From the NCBI RefSeq assembly GCF_024360925.2, contig NZ_CP113517.1, positions 4,506,001 through 4,570,000 on the forward strand: a stretch of DNA of 64,000 nucleotides, written 5' to 3'. This DNA comes from Methylomonas rapida. GTDB lineage: Bacteria; Pseudomonadota; Gammaproteobacteria; Methylococcales; Methylomonadaceae. A model generated the notes under the pieces. That model did not search any database, had not been told where the DNA came from, and saw nothing but the letters and a program-made list of their open reading frames with translations. Made by a program: the position numbers and the translations under genes. Of the stretch, positions 1 through 8,152 are shown in pieces. The first letter of the stretch is position 1; each line of letters begins with the position of its first letter.

Positions 1-290
1 TGCAAGGCTCGAACTGGAATTCCTGCTGGTCAAACGCCCACATCGTACCGGGAAATTTCTCGGAATATTTGTGGCCCGCGCGAACAGTGATTTCCTTGGT
101 TGCCGCGATTTTGTCACAACCGCCGGGCAAGGTATCGGTATTCTGCCCCATGACCATGCCACCATCCATATCCATCAAATGGCCGTCCCCATGATCCATC
201 ATGTTTTTGTGCTCTTGGAATTCCTTCGCAAATACATTGCTAACAGATAGCGCACAAACCAAAGCGGCAATTGATACTGTCTTGACCATT
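1..290 (-). CDS. Secreted cupredoxin-like protein, 3' part cut by window edge
   Basis: I read this from an ATG at 290 running off the left edge, about 96 residues. Residues 1-21 look like a signal peptide (hydrophobic core, then ...NVFA/KE). A His/Met-rich stretch follows (MMDHGDGHLMDMDGGMVMG, about residues 29-47), then a beta-type segment (ITVRAG..., FPGTMWAFDQQEF..FEPC) resembling the start of a cupredoxin fold. The expected His/Cys/Met copper ligands would lie beyond the edge, so copper binding is inferred, not seen. It lies 135 bp downstream of the next gene on the same strand, so the two may be co-transcribed. Incomplete; family call moderate. Confidence 0.55.
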
Positions 291-425
291 AGAGTGATTC
301 CTCTATAAAGAAAGTCGAAATTTGAAAATCTTGAACACCGGCTCAACGGACACTCATTTGATCCGCTACCGAAAACTAAGGAGCTACCCTGTCCGGATAC
401 ACAGACAGGGTAGACGTCGATAAGT

Positions 426-1019
426 TTAAAATTCTTTCGCTTTGCCAATCAAGCCGTCGACTTTACGTTTGAAGCCTGCATTGGATAGATAGAAAATGTA
501 AAGACCCGCAAACACCACAAGTGCATACAAACCAATGCTGCCTGTGCTGGTCGGTTGACCGCCACCGGCCTTGAAACTCATGTGCGCGTCGAGACGCTCG
601 CCGTTATCTTGCAGCAAGGTGATATGAATCAGGTATTTGCCAGGCTCCGGCACCCCTTTGTCCAGGTTCAAGATAACCGTGCCAGATTTATGTTTTTGCG
701 GCTCCTGATAAAACACACGTGTACCTTCCGGCTCCTTGGTCACTTCGAATTCGATCGCCATGTTGCGGTAGCGCTGATCCTGATAATCGAACACCAATTG
801 GATCAGTGAGTCGGTATCCGGAATATTTCCGCAAAATTCTTCGGCTGGATACGCTTTAGGCTGATACGCGGTGTAATGAATCCAATGATCCTTTTCCAAT
901 TCAAATTTGCACTGATCAGTGTCAGTACCCGCAGCACCGCCGTGCGCCCACAATGCAGAGGAAAAAATCAGACCGATGAGGCCGAACAGACTATTTCTAA
1001 AAAGGCGAGTTGTTTTCAT
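426..1019 (-). CDS. Membrane-anchored periplasmic protein of unknown function (PmoD-like layout)
   Basis: 197 residues. Residues 1-25 form a signal peptide ending ALWA/HGG. A periplasmic beta-rich domain follows with only two cysteines (C37 and C63), which could form a disulfide. One transmembrane helix lies at about 161-178, with a basic cytoplasmic tail (FKRKVDGLIGK). Signal peptide, soluble domain and C-terminal anchor match the layout of methanotroph PmoD and AmoD/AmoE proteins, but I see no CuA-type Cys/Met cluster, so I do not assign that name. The neighbouring cupredoxin-like gene hints at a copper or redox role. Function unknown. Confidence 0.7.
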   Translation of the reverse strand: MKTTRLFRNSLFGLIGLIFSSALWAHGGAAGTDTDQCKFELEKDHWIHYTAYQPKAYPAEEFCGNIPDTDSLIQLVFDYQDQRYRNMAIEFEVTKEPEGTRVFYQEPQKHKSGTVILNLDKGVPEPGKYLIHITLLQDNGERLDAHMSFKAGGGQPTSTGSIGLYALVVFAGLYIFYLSNAGFKRKVDGLIGKAKEF

Positions 1020-1309
1020 GTTTACCCTTCCCGTTGTTGATAGTTATTATTGTCCATGCCATCAGCATGGATGAGATTTTGTGGCGCCATCATCTAAGCG
1101 ACCGCAGCACAGTGAAATCCGCTCTAACTCTAGCACATCACCCCTAGCAAATAAAGGCAATACTTATATAGCCGAAAGCAGGCAAAATCACGGTTCATTT
1201 TTTTTTGTCATCCGTCAAAGACAATCCTTATAATGAGGTAATCGTTCTCCTCGCTACATCTGGCACTAAAGCTTCCGAAGACTCTTTATCCGGTTCACAC
1301 AAAAATAAT

Positions 1310-2950
1310 ATGTCCAAATTAATCAACTCTGCCGAATGGAACGCCGTCAAACAACATCATCAAGAAATTGCTGGTAAATTTTGCATGAAAGAGGCTTTTG
1401 CCAAAGATCCCCAGCGTTTCGATAAATTCTCCGTCACCTTTAACGACATATTATTAGACTATTCCAAAAACCTGATCGACGAGCGCACCATGCCCTTGCT
1501 GATCGCATTGGCAAAGCGGGCAGACTTGCGCGAGAAAACGGAAGCGATGTTTTCCGGCTCCATCATCAACACCACCGAAAAACGCGCGGTTTTGCATACC
1601 GCGCTGCGAAACCGCAGCAATACACCCGTTTTATTCCGCGGCCAGGATGTCATGCCGGAAATCAACAAGGTTCTGGCGAAAATGCGGGTTTTCGTGGAAC
1701 AGGTGCGTTCGGGCCAATGGACGGGCTATAGCGGCAAAGCCATTACCGATATCGTCAACATCGGCATTGGCGGTTCGGATCTCGGCCCGAAAATGGTCGA
1801 CACCGCCTTGACGCCGTACGGCAAAAACGGCTTAAAAGCGCATTTCGTATCCAATGTCGATCAAACCGACATCGTCGAAACCCTGAAGCCGCTCAATCCG
1901 GAAACCACGCTGTTCCTGATTTCATCGAAAACGTTTACCACGCAGGAAACCATGACCAATGCGCGCTCGGCACGTAACTGGTTCATGAATGCCGCGCAAG
2001 ATCCCGCCCATATCAAGAAACATTTCATCGCCATTTCCACCAACGAAGAAATGGTCAAGGAATTCGGCATCGACCCGGCGAACATGTTCGAGTTCTGGGA
2101 CTGGGTCGGCGGGCGTTATTCGCTCTGGTCGGTCATCGGCATGTCGATAGCTTTATATATCGGCATGGACAATTTCGAAGAACTGCTGATGGGTGCGCAC
2201 TTGGCCGACGAACATTTCCGCCATGCGCCCTACGAGGAAAACATTCCTGTCATCATGGGCTTGCTCGGCATCTGGTACAACAACTTCTTCGAAGCGGAAA
2301 CCTATGCCATTTTGCCGTATGCGCAATCCTTGAAATATTTTGCCGATTATTTCCAGCAAGGCGACATGGAAAGCAACGGCAAAAGCGCGACGATCACCGG
2401 TGAAAAAGTCGATTACAACACGGGCCCCATCATCTGGGGACAGCCCGGCACCAATGGCCAGCACGCCTTCTTTCAATTGATTCACCAAGGCACCAAACTG
2501 GTTCCCGGCGATTTTCTGGCGGCCGCGCAAAGTCAGTATGATTTACCGGATCACCACGACATCCTGATTTCCAACTTCCTGGCGCAAGCCGAAGCCTTGA
2601 TGCGCGGAAAAACCGAAGAAGAAGTCAGACAGGATTTGAGCCACGAACCCAATTTGGACGACGCCTTGATTGCCTCCAAAATTTTCGAAGGCAACAAGCC
2701 CTCCAACTCGTTCTTGTTCAAAAAGCTGACACCCAGAACCTTGGGTACGTTGATTGCATTTTATGAGCACAAGATCTTCGTGCAAGGCGTAATCTGGAAC
2801 ATCAACTCCTTTGATCAAATGGGCGTGGAATTAGGCAAAGTTCTGGCAAAAGCCATTTTGCCGGAACTGAAAAATGACGACATCATCGCCAGTCACGACA
2901 GCTCCACCAATGGCTTGATCAACACCTACAAACGCCTGCGTAAAGCCTAA
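1310..2950 (+). CDS. pgi: Glucose-6-phosphate isomerase
   Basis: Interconverts glucose-6-phosphate and fructose-6-phosphate in the cytoplasm; in a RuMP methanotroph it links formaldehyde assimilation to the glucose-6-phosphate branch and glycogen. The 546-residue product matches the usual ~550. Both family signatures are present: [11 protein letters not shown] near residue 262 and [10 protein letters not shown] near 500. An in-frame TTG at 1205 would add 35 residues that do not look like Pgi, so I chose the ATG at 1310, from which [18 protein letters not shown] aligns with known N-termini. No strong Shine-Dalgarno sequence precedes it. Monocistronic, convergent with the following cluster. Confidence 0.95.
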   Translation: MSKLINSAEWNAVKQHHQEIAGKFCMKEAFAKDPQRFDKFSVTFNDILLDYSKNLIDERTMPLLIALAKRADLREKTEAMFSGSIINTTEKRAVLHTALRNRSNTPVLFRGQDVMPEINKVLAKMRVFVEQVRSGQWTGYSGKAITDIVNIGIGGSDLGPKMVDTALTPYGKNGLKAHFVSNVDQTDIVETLKPLNPETTLFLISSKTFTTQETMTNARSARNWFMNAAQDPAHIKKHFIAISTNEEMVKEFGIDPANMFEFWDWVGGRYSLWSVIGMSIALYIGMDNFEELLMGAHLADEHFRHAPYEENIPVIMGLLGIWYNNFFEAETYAILPYAQSLKYFADYFQQGDMESNGKSATITGEKVDYNTGPIIWGQPGTNGQHAFFQLIHQGTKLVPGDFLAAAQSQYDLPDHHDILISNFLAQAEALMRGKTEEEVRQDLSHEPNLDDALIASKIFEGNKPSNSFLFKKLTPRTLGTLIAFYEHKIFVQGVIWNINSFDQMGVELGKVLAKAILPELKNDDIIASHDSSTNGLINTYKRLRKA

Positions 2951-2956
2951 ATCACA

Positions 2957-2987
2957 TTGCTGGAACGCTCTGCCGGGCGTCCAGCAA
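2957..2987 (+). terminator. Hairpin after pgi
   Basis: TTGCTGG-A-ACGC pairs with GCGT-CCAGCAA across an 8-nt loop, with one bulged A, starting 6 bases after the pgi stop codon. No T-run follows, so it may be a terminator or a 3' stabilising hairpin between convergent genes. Confidence 0.4.
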
Positions 2988-3065
2988 AGATTTCCGGCTC
3001 ACTGACCCAGCTCGTCAATCGCGCCGCTGCGGCGATCGCAATCACCGAATTCGGTTTTTTCTGTC

Positions 3066-3251
3066 TTAGCCGTGTTCTTCGATCAATTGTTGCAACTCAA
3101 ACTCGCAGCCACCACAGCCAGAGGCGGCGCCAGTGATGCGAGAAATTCTGTCGACGTCGACGATGCCATCGTCGAGCAATTTTTTGATTTGCTGCCGCGT
3201 CGTACCCGCGCAATAGCAAAGCGTGTCGTTGTCGGAGTCTACTTCGATCAT
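3066..3251 (-). CDS. BFD-type [2Fe-2S] small ferredoxin
   Basis: 61 residues with the bacterioferritin-associated ferredoxin (BFD-like) cysteine pattern: CYC near residues 12-14 and GCGGC near 46-50, giving four ligands for one [2Fe-2S] cluster. Family members pass electrons or serve as Fe-S domains in iron release and redox enzymes; the partner here is unknown. I start at the ATG at 3251; an upstream TTG (3293) would add 14 residues that do not look like part of the family. It follows thiSG by 60 bp on the same strand, so it may be the last gene of that cluster. Confidence 0.8.
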   Translation of the reverse strand: MIEVDSDNDTLCYCAGTTRQQIKKLLDDGIVDVDRISRITGAASGCGGCEFELQQLIEEHG

Positions 3252-3311
3252 GGTCAAATGCCGGATTAAGCTGGCCGGGTCAGCCAGAACCAACCCGGCT
3301 TAGAGGGTGAT

Positions 3312-4289
3312 TTACAAAAACAAGCCGTCGATGGGTGAAGACGCCGAGGCAAAACGCTTGCGCGGCATGCGCCCGGCCAAAAACGCTTCGCGGCCGGCTT
3401 CGATGCCTTTTTTCATCGCCGAAGCCATCAACACCGGGTTCTTGGCCGCGGCGATCGCGGTATTCATCAGCACCCCGTCGCAACCCAGCTCCATCGCAAT
3501 GGCGGCATCCGAGGCGGTGCCGACACCGGCATCCACCAGAATCGGCACCTTGGCGTTTTCGACGATGGTCAAAATATTATAGGGATTGCGGATACCCAAT
3601 CCGGAACCGATCGGCGCGGCCAGCGGCATCACCGCGACGCAGCCGATTTCTTCCAGGCGTTTGGCGGCAATAGGGTCGTCGTTGGTGTAAACCATCACAT
3701 CGAAACCGTCTTTCACCAACAATTCGGCGGCGACATAAGTTTCGGAAACATCCGGAAACAACGTGAGCTGGTCGGCCAATACTTCCAGTTTGACCAGTTT
3801 GTGTCCACCCAACAGCTCGCGGGCCAAGCGGCAGGTGCGCACGGCGTCTTCCGCCGTGTAACAGCCGGCGGTATTGGGTAATATCGTATATTTGTCCGGT
3901 GAAATCACATCCAATAAATTGGGTTCGCCCGGATTCTGACCGATATTGGTCCGGCGAATCGCCACCGTGACGATTTCCGCGCCGCTGGCTTCGGTAGCCA
4001 AGCGGGTTTCTTCCAGATCCTTGTACTTGCCGGTACCGACCAGCAAACGCGACCGGTATTGCTTGCCGGCCAGCATGAAATAATCGTCTTGCCCGCCGCC
4101 TATGGCTTGCACGATTTCCAGACGGTCACCATCGTGAATCAATTGCTGGGCATATTCGGTAAACGGCAAAATTTCCTTGTTCAATTCCACGGCAATGCGT
4201 TTGCCGCTCAACCCCAAGTCTGCAATGACATCGGCAACGGTACAGTTGTCGCCATATTCGCGGCTATCGCCATTAACCTGTATTTTCAT
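3312..4289 (-). CDS. thiSG: Fused sulfur carrier ThiS / thiazole synthase ThiG
   Basis: 325 residues encoding two thiamine-thiazole proteins in one chain. Residues 1-66 are ThiS, ending VQAIGGG, where free ThiS ends in Gly-Gly carrying the thiocarboxylate. Residues 70-325 are ThiG, with the Schiff-base lysine at K167 (HKLVKLEV) and the phosphate-binding region [11 protein letters not shown]. ThiG builds the thiazole phosphate from DXP, dehydroglycine or iminoglycine, and ThiS-borne sulfur. Because the ThiS di-glycine is followed by QDDY here, its carboxylate is not a free terminus. Such fusions are known in some proteobacteria. It starts only 3 bp after the DAHP synthase stop, so they are likely co-transcribed. 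Confidence 0.95.
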   Translation of the reverse strand: MKIQVNGDSREYGDNCTVADVIADLGLSGKRIAVELNKEILPFTEYAQQLIHDGDRLEIVQAIGGGQDDYFMLAGKQYRSRLLVGTGKYKDLEETRLATEASGAEIVTVAIRRTNIGQNPGEPNLLDVISPDKYTILPNTAGCYTAEDAVRTCRLARELLGGHKLVKLEVLADQLTLFPDVSETYVAAELLVKDGFDVMVYTNDDPIAAKRLEEIGCVAVMPLAAPIGSGLGIRNPYNILTIVENAKVPILVDAGVGTASDAAIAMELGCDGVLMNTAIAAAKNPVLMASAMKKGIEAGREAFLAGRMPRKRFASASSPIDGLFL

Positions 4290-4292
4290 GAT

Positions 4293-5372
4293 TTAACTCA
4301 TTCTCCGTATCGCGGCACGGCGTTGTTGCACGGCCACGGCCAGTTCGTTCAATAATTTGACGCTATCGTCCCAACCCAGACACGGATCGGTGATGCTTTG
4401 CCCGAATACCAAAGGCTTGCCTTCTTCGGCATCTTGCCGCCCTTCCACCAAATGGCTTTCCACCATGGCGCCCATGATACGGACGTCTCCGCCGGCTATT
4501 TGTCCGGCCACATCTTCCGCGACATGCATTTGCCGTTCGTATTTTTTCTGACAGTTGGCGTGACTGAAGTCGATCATGATGTTGGGACGCAACCCGGCTG
4601 CTACCAATCCTTCCGCCACCTGATCCACGCTGACCTCATCGTAATTCGGCCGATTATTGCCGCCGCGCAAAATGATATGCGCATCTTCGTTGCCGCGGGT
4701 AGAAAAAATCGCCGAACGACCTTCCTTGGTCAAGGACAGGAAATGATGCGGACTCATCGCCGCGTTGATGGCATCGATTGCGATTTTTACGCCGCCGTCG
4801 GTGGCATTCTTGAAGCCGACCGGGCAAGAAAGACCGGATGCCAACTCTCTATGCACCTGGCTTTCGGTGGTACGTGCACCGATGGCGCCCCAGGAAATCA
4901 GGTCGGACATATATTGCGGCGTGATCAAATCCAGATATTCGGTCGCGGCGGGCACGCCGAGGTTGTTGACGTCCAGCAATACTTGCCGCGCCAGACGCAA
5001 CCCTTTGTTGATATTGAAACTGGAGTTCAAGTCAGGGTCGTTGATCAGGCCTTTCCAGCCCACGGTGGTACGCGGTTTCTCGAAGTAAACACGCATGACG
5101 ATGACCAAATCATCTTGCAATTGATCGATCATGCCCTTTAGCCTGCCCGCGTATTCGACGGCCGCTTTGGGGTCGTGAATAGAGCAGGGACCTATAATCA
5201 CCAGTAACCGGTCATCCTCACCCGTCAGAATCTTATGAATCGCTGCGCGGGCCTTCAAAATGGTATCGGCAGCCGTTTCGGTCATCGGAATTTCATCATG
5301 GACCTGAATCGGCGCCACCACGTCCTTGGTTTCGCAAATTCTTAAATCATCGGTGTTATAGTTTGTTTGCAT
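4293..5372 (-). CDS. aroG: 3-deoxy-7-phosphoheptulonate (DAHP) synthase, class I
   Basis: Condenses phosphoenolpyruvate and erythrose-4-phosphate, the first step of the shikimate pathway. The 359-residue product matches AroF/G/H enzymes (~350). Typical segments are LLVIIGPCSIHDP (near residues 56-68), VYFEKPRTTVGWKGLINDP (near 95), GARTTESQVHRELASGLSCPVGFKN (near 165) and DFSHANCQKKYERQ (near 270). The ATG at 5372 gives a standard N-terminus; an in-frame TTG four codons upstream is less likely. I cannot tell from sequence which amino acid feeds back on it, so the symbol denotes the family. First gene of a likely aroG-thiSG-BFD transcript, divergent from the DUF155 gene. Confidence 0.92.
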   Translation of the reverse strand: MQTNYNTDDLRICETKDVVAPIQVHDEIPMTETAADTILKARAAIHKILTGEDDRLLVIIGPCSIHDPKAAVEYAGRLKGMIDQLQDDLVIVMRVYFEKPRTTVGWKGLINDPDLNSSFNINKGLRLARQVLLDVNNLGVPAATEYLDLITPQYMSDLISWGAIGARTTESQVHRELASGLSCPVGFKNATDGGVKIAIDAINAAMSPHHFLSLTKEGRSAIFSTRGNEDAHIILRGGNNRPNYDEVSVDQVAEGLVAAGLRPNIMIDFSHANCQKKYERQMHVAEDVAGQIAGGDVRIMGAMVESHLVEGRQDAEEGKPLVFGQSITDPCLGWDDSVKLLNELAVAVQQRRAAIRRMS

Positions 5373-5482
5373 GACTCTGAGCAATGAGCTTCTGAAGCTA
5401 GACGAAAGCTGTTATTTTAACCATTTTGCCGTCAGCGGTGTGACAAACTGCTGCCGAACCACACTTACTCAGCGCGGATACG

Positions 5483-6274
5483 ATGAACAACAGGGCAATC
5501 AAACACTGTCTGACAGTGTGTCTGGCACAATCATTTCAGGCCAGTCAGCTACGTGAAAAGCTGCTCGACACGACCCGCGCGCAAATCTTCAGGAATGCGA
5601 TCATCGTCGATTTCAAGGGCGGCTGCTCGATCGTATTCTCATACGGCGTCGTCGTACACTGGAATGTGCCGCTAGACGAACGCCGCAGCTTGCACGAAAT
5701 GCTGCTCGATTACGCTATCAAGCCGGATGATGAGCCTCAGGAAGACAACTTCAGTTACGAGGCAGGCTGCGAGCAAGACAAAATCCAGCACGATCATATC
5801 GAATTACAATCCGGGGATTTCATGGTATTACTGGCCTTGTCCCATGCCATGGCTCAATCGATCAAATTGGCGGCATTTGAAGGCAATGCCATCGACACCA
5901 TACATGCCACCGGCCATCTGCCGCAAGCACTGGCACGAGAAGGTGCCATCAAGCTCAATCGTAAAGCCATGGCTCAGATCCGCGGCCAGTTGTTTCTGAC
6001 CAAGAGCGACATCATTCTGAACTACGACTTGCTGGATATTCCCGAATTCTTCTGGGAACATCCGGAATACCAGCATATCTATTCGATGGCCGCCAATTAC
6101 CTGGAAGTCCGTCAGCGCACCGAAGTGCTATCCAAAAAACTGGAGACCATACACGAACTCCTGGAAATGCTGGCGGACGAACAAAAGCACCAACACTCCT
6201 CGGCCCTGGAATGGATCATCATCTGGCTGATTGCGGTGGAAATCGTGATGTCGTTGCTGGACAAACTATTTTAA
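5483..6274 (+). CDS. RMD1/DUF155 family membrane-anchored protein
   Basis: 263 residues of the DUF155 (RMD1/YagE-like) family, found in bacteria and in mitochondria. The family core is visible at IVFSYGVVVHWNV (about residues 50-62), at SDIILNYDLLDIPEFFWEHPEYQHIY and at the coiled TEVLSKKLETIHELLEML region (near 218-235). One transmembrane helix sits at the C-terminus (EWIIIWLIAVEIVMSLL, about 243-259), so the body is probably cytoplasmic. Biochemical function unknown. Divergent from the DAHP synthase gene with about 110 bp between starts. Confidence 0.85.
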   Translation: MNNRAIKHCLTVCLAQSFQASQLREKLLDTTRAQIFRNAIIVDFKGGCSIVFSYGVVVHWNVPLDERRSLHEMLLDYAIKPDDEPQEDNFSYEAGCEQDKIQHDHIELQSGDFMVLLALSHAMAQSIKLAAFEGNAIDTIHATGHLPQALAREGAIKLNRKAMAQIRGQLFLTKSDIILNYDLLDIPEFFWEHPEYQHIYSMAANYLEVRQRTEVLSKKLETIHELLEMLADEQKHQHSSALEWIIIWLIAVEIVMSLLDKLF

Positions 6275-6698
6275 ATTTTCAGCCATTTATGCCCCAAAAA
6301 TCCGAGTAAAACCCTTTAGTTTGTCTGGCTACAAATTTAAATTCCTAGCGGCGATTCACCACAAAATTCATATGGAATATCCAGGTAAAAACTCAGCCCT
6401 TTTGCCAGATTAATGCCTGATACTGAAAGAAAACGCCTTTAATCCATAAATTAATAATGGTTATTGAGTTGTTTTCTGCAATACGCATGCTATTGATAGT
6501 AAAGAATGTTTTTAAAATAAAAAATCAAAATCAACCTAACTTCTTTCGGGTTTAATCAACTGGCTTTATCCGCAGTTTTATAGGATCGACTGTGATAGGA
6601 TAGGAGCGCTATAAAATGACGACTAATAAAATGGCGCTTCATTATCGAAGTCCCTTGACGATTAGTATTACAACATCCTAAAAATTGGATTTATCTAA
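6275..6698. other. AT-rich intergenic region
   Basis: 424 bp without a credible gene on either strand. It is visibly AT-rich compared with its flanks. A weak promoter candidate for the next gene is TTGACG at 6655-6660 with TAAAAA at 6679-6684 (18-bp spacing). I saw no convincing hairpin, repeat or RNA gene here. Confidence 0.5.
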
Positions 6699-7079
6699 AT
6701 GAAAAAATTTAAAAAAGCTTTGGTTTCTTTGATCATGACATCGGCATTGGTAATGTCTTCATCCGCATTCGCCGAGGGCATGTCCGAAGCCTCGGTCAGG
6801 GCGGCTGGCGAGGGTGCGCTTGCAAAAATTGAAGAAGCAGTGAGCTTGCAAGAAGCGGGAGCCGATAAAGCTGAAGTCAACAAAGCATTGAGCGAAGTCC
6901 GCCAGATGCAAAAAGAATTTCGTTATGAAGGCAGTGAGCGTTTGCGTCAAAAAGCGGGCGACAAGCTGAGAGTCGCACGCACCCAGGTTGAAAGTGGTGA
7001 TGCGGACGCTGCCGCTTCGTTGAAAGAACTGCGAGACATGTTCAAGGAAATGATGCAAATTTATAACGCGGCTCACTAA
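6699..7079 (+). CDS. Small secreted helical protein, unknown
   Basis: 126 residues. A clear Sec signal peptide spans residues 1-25 (KK, hydrophobic core, SSAFA/EG). The mature part (about 100 residues) is rich in Ala, Glu and Lys, lacks Cys and is predicted by eye to be nearly all alpha-helical, with heptad-like spacing. I recognise no family. It stands alone between an AT-rich region with a weak promoter candidate and a strong hairpin at 7089-7125. Confidence 0.75.
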   Translation: MKKFKKALVSLIMTSALVMSSSAFAEGMSEASVRAAGEGALAKIEEAVSLQEAGADKAEVNKALSEVRQMQKEFRYEGSERLRQKAGDKLRVARTQVESGDADAAASLKELRDMFKEMMQIYNAAH

Positions 7080-7087
7080 AACCGCGC

Positions 7088-7126
7088 AGCCATGGTCGTT
7101 TCCGAGCCGCGGGAACGACCATGGCC
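7088..7126. terminator. Long perfect hairpin between convergent genes
   Basis: GCCATGGTCGTT at 7089-7100 pairs with AACGACCATGGC at 7114-7125. The stem continues inward by four more pairs (one T-G wobble), leaving a 5-nt loop. It lies between the secreted-protein gene and glk, which converge. There is no T-run on either side, so it is either a bidirectional terminator-like stem or an mRNA 3'-end protector. Confidence 0.6.
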
Positions 7127-7150
7127 GACTTGACTCCTAATGCGGCCAGA

Positions 7151-8140
7151 CTAATCGGCTTGAAAATAATGCGCGGCGCCAATCAAAGGCGTCCTGGGAT
7201 TGAGAGCCAACTTCACCGACATCCTGCCTAACAAGGTTTGAAAACGTCCTTTCGCGGCAAATGCCTGCATAAAGTCGCCGGCCTCCAGCGCCGAGCGAAT
7301 TTTCGGTCCAATGCCGCCGCCGATAAATACACCGCCAGTCGCAAACGATTTCAACACCAAATTTCCGGCTTCTGCGCCATAAATTTCCACGAATAATCTG
7401 ACGGCTTCGCTGCACAAGACATCCTCGCCGTTGATTCCCAGCCGCGAGATCACCGCATTGCGATCGATACCCGAGACCTGCACGCTATCGACACTCGGCA
7501 CTGCCGGGCACGGCGGCGCGAACTGGTATTCGAGCAGAAAATCGTACAAATGGCTAAAGCCCTTGCCAGACAATATGCGCTCATAACTGACGTGTTGCGG
7601 GTAACGTCTACGGAGGAATTGCAATAACAGATCTTGCTGGGCATTCTGCGGCGCGAAAGAACCATGCCCGCCCTCGGTGGCGATAGGATGATGCTGCTTG
7701 CCATCCCAATATAAAATGGCTTCGCCAAGGCCGGTACCGGCGGCAATCACCGCAATGTTGCCCGTTTGCGGTTCGGCCGCGGGATTGAGCTCGATGAAAT
7801 CATCTGGGTCCAAATGCAGCATGCCCACCGCCATGGCTTCCAGATCGTTGAGCAAACGCACCCGCTCGGTACCAAGCTTGCTTTTGAGCTCCTGACCGTC
7901 CAAGATCCAGCTCAGGTTGGTGGCGAAACAGCGTTGCTCGACGACGGGCCCCGCCACACCAAAGCAGGCCGAGTCGATTTGGATGTCGCCGGGCAAAAAC
8001 AAGTCCAGAATCTCGTCAAAACTATCGTATTCCGCGCTGGCAAAGGTTCGCTCCAGCGCACAATTCATCAGACCGTCCGCGCCTTTCTCCAATAAAGACA
8101 AAACCGTTTTAGTACCGCCTATGTCGCCGGCAAGAATCAT
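7151..8140 (-). CDS. glk: Glucokinase
   Basis: ATP-dependent phosphorylation of glucose to glucose-6-phosphate. 329 residues, close to E. coli Glk (321). The N-terminal phosphate-binding motif LAGDIGGTKT is at residues 3-12. The family segments ACFGVAGPV (58-66), LLNDLEAMA (near 95), AAGTGLGEA (near 132) and GGVFIGGGI are all present, which places it in the Glk rather than the ROK family. It follows the large GH15 gene by 12 bp on the same strand, so free glucose released from glycogen-type polymers could be phosphorylated by the product of the same transcript (inference). Confidence 0.93.
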   Translation of the reverse strand: MILAGDIGGTKTVLSLLEKGADGLMNCALERTFASAEYDSFDEILDLFLPGDIQIDSACFGVAGPVVEQRCFATNLSWILDGQELKSKLGTERVRLLNDLEAMAVGMLHLDPDDFIELNPAAEPQTGNIAVIAAGTGLGEAILYWDGKQHHPIATEGGHGSFAPQNAQQDLLLQFLRRRYPQHVSYERILSGKGFSHLYDFLLEYQFAPPCPAVPSVDSVQVSGIDRNAVISRLGINGEDVLCSEAVRLFVEIYGAEAGNLVLKSFATGGVFIGGGIGPKIRSALEAGDFMQAFAAKGRFQTLLGRMSVKLALNPRTPLIGAAHYFQAD

Positions 8141-8152
8141 GGTCGACCTCGT

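Noticed and set aside
1205..1309. Longer Pgi from a TTG start
   Set aside because: The extra 35 residues do not resemble Pgi N-termini; the ATG at 1310 aligns well and gives the normal length.
2153..2530. Antisense ORFs inside pgi, glk, GH15, aceE, atp and other genes
   Set aside because: They are mirror frames of well-supported genes in GC-biased sequence, without family features of their own.
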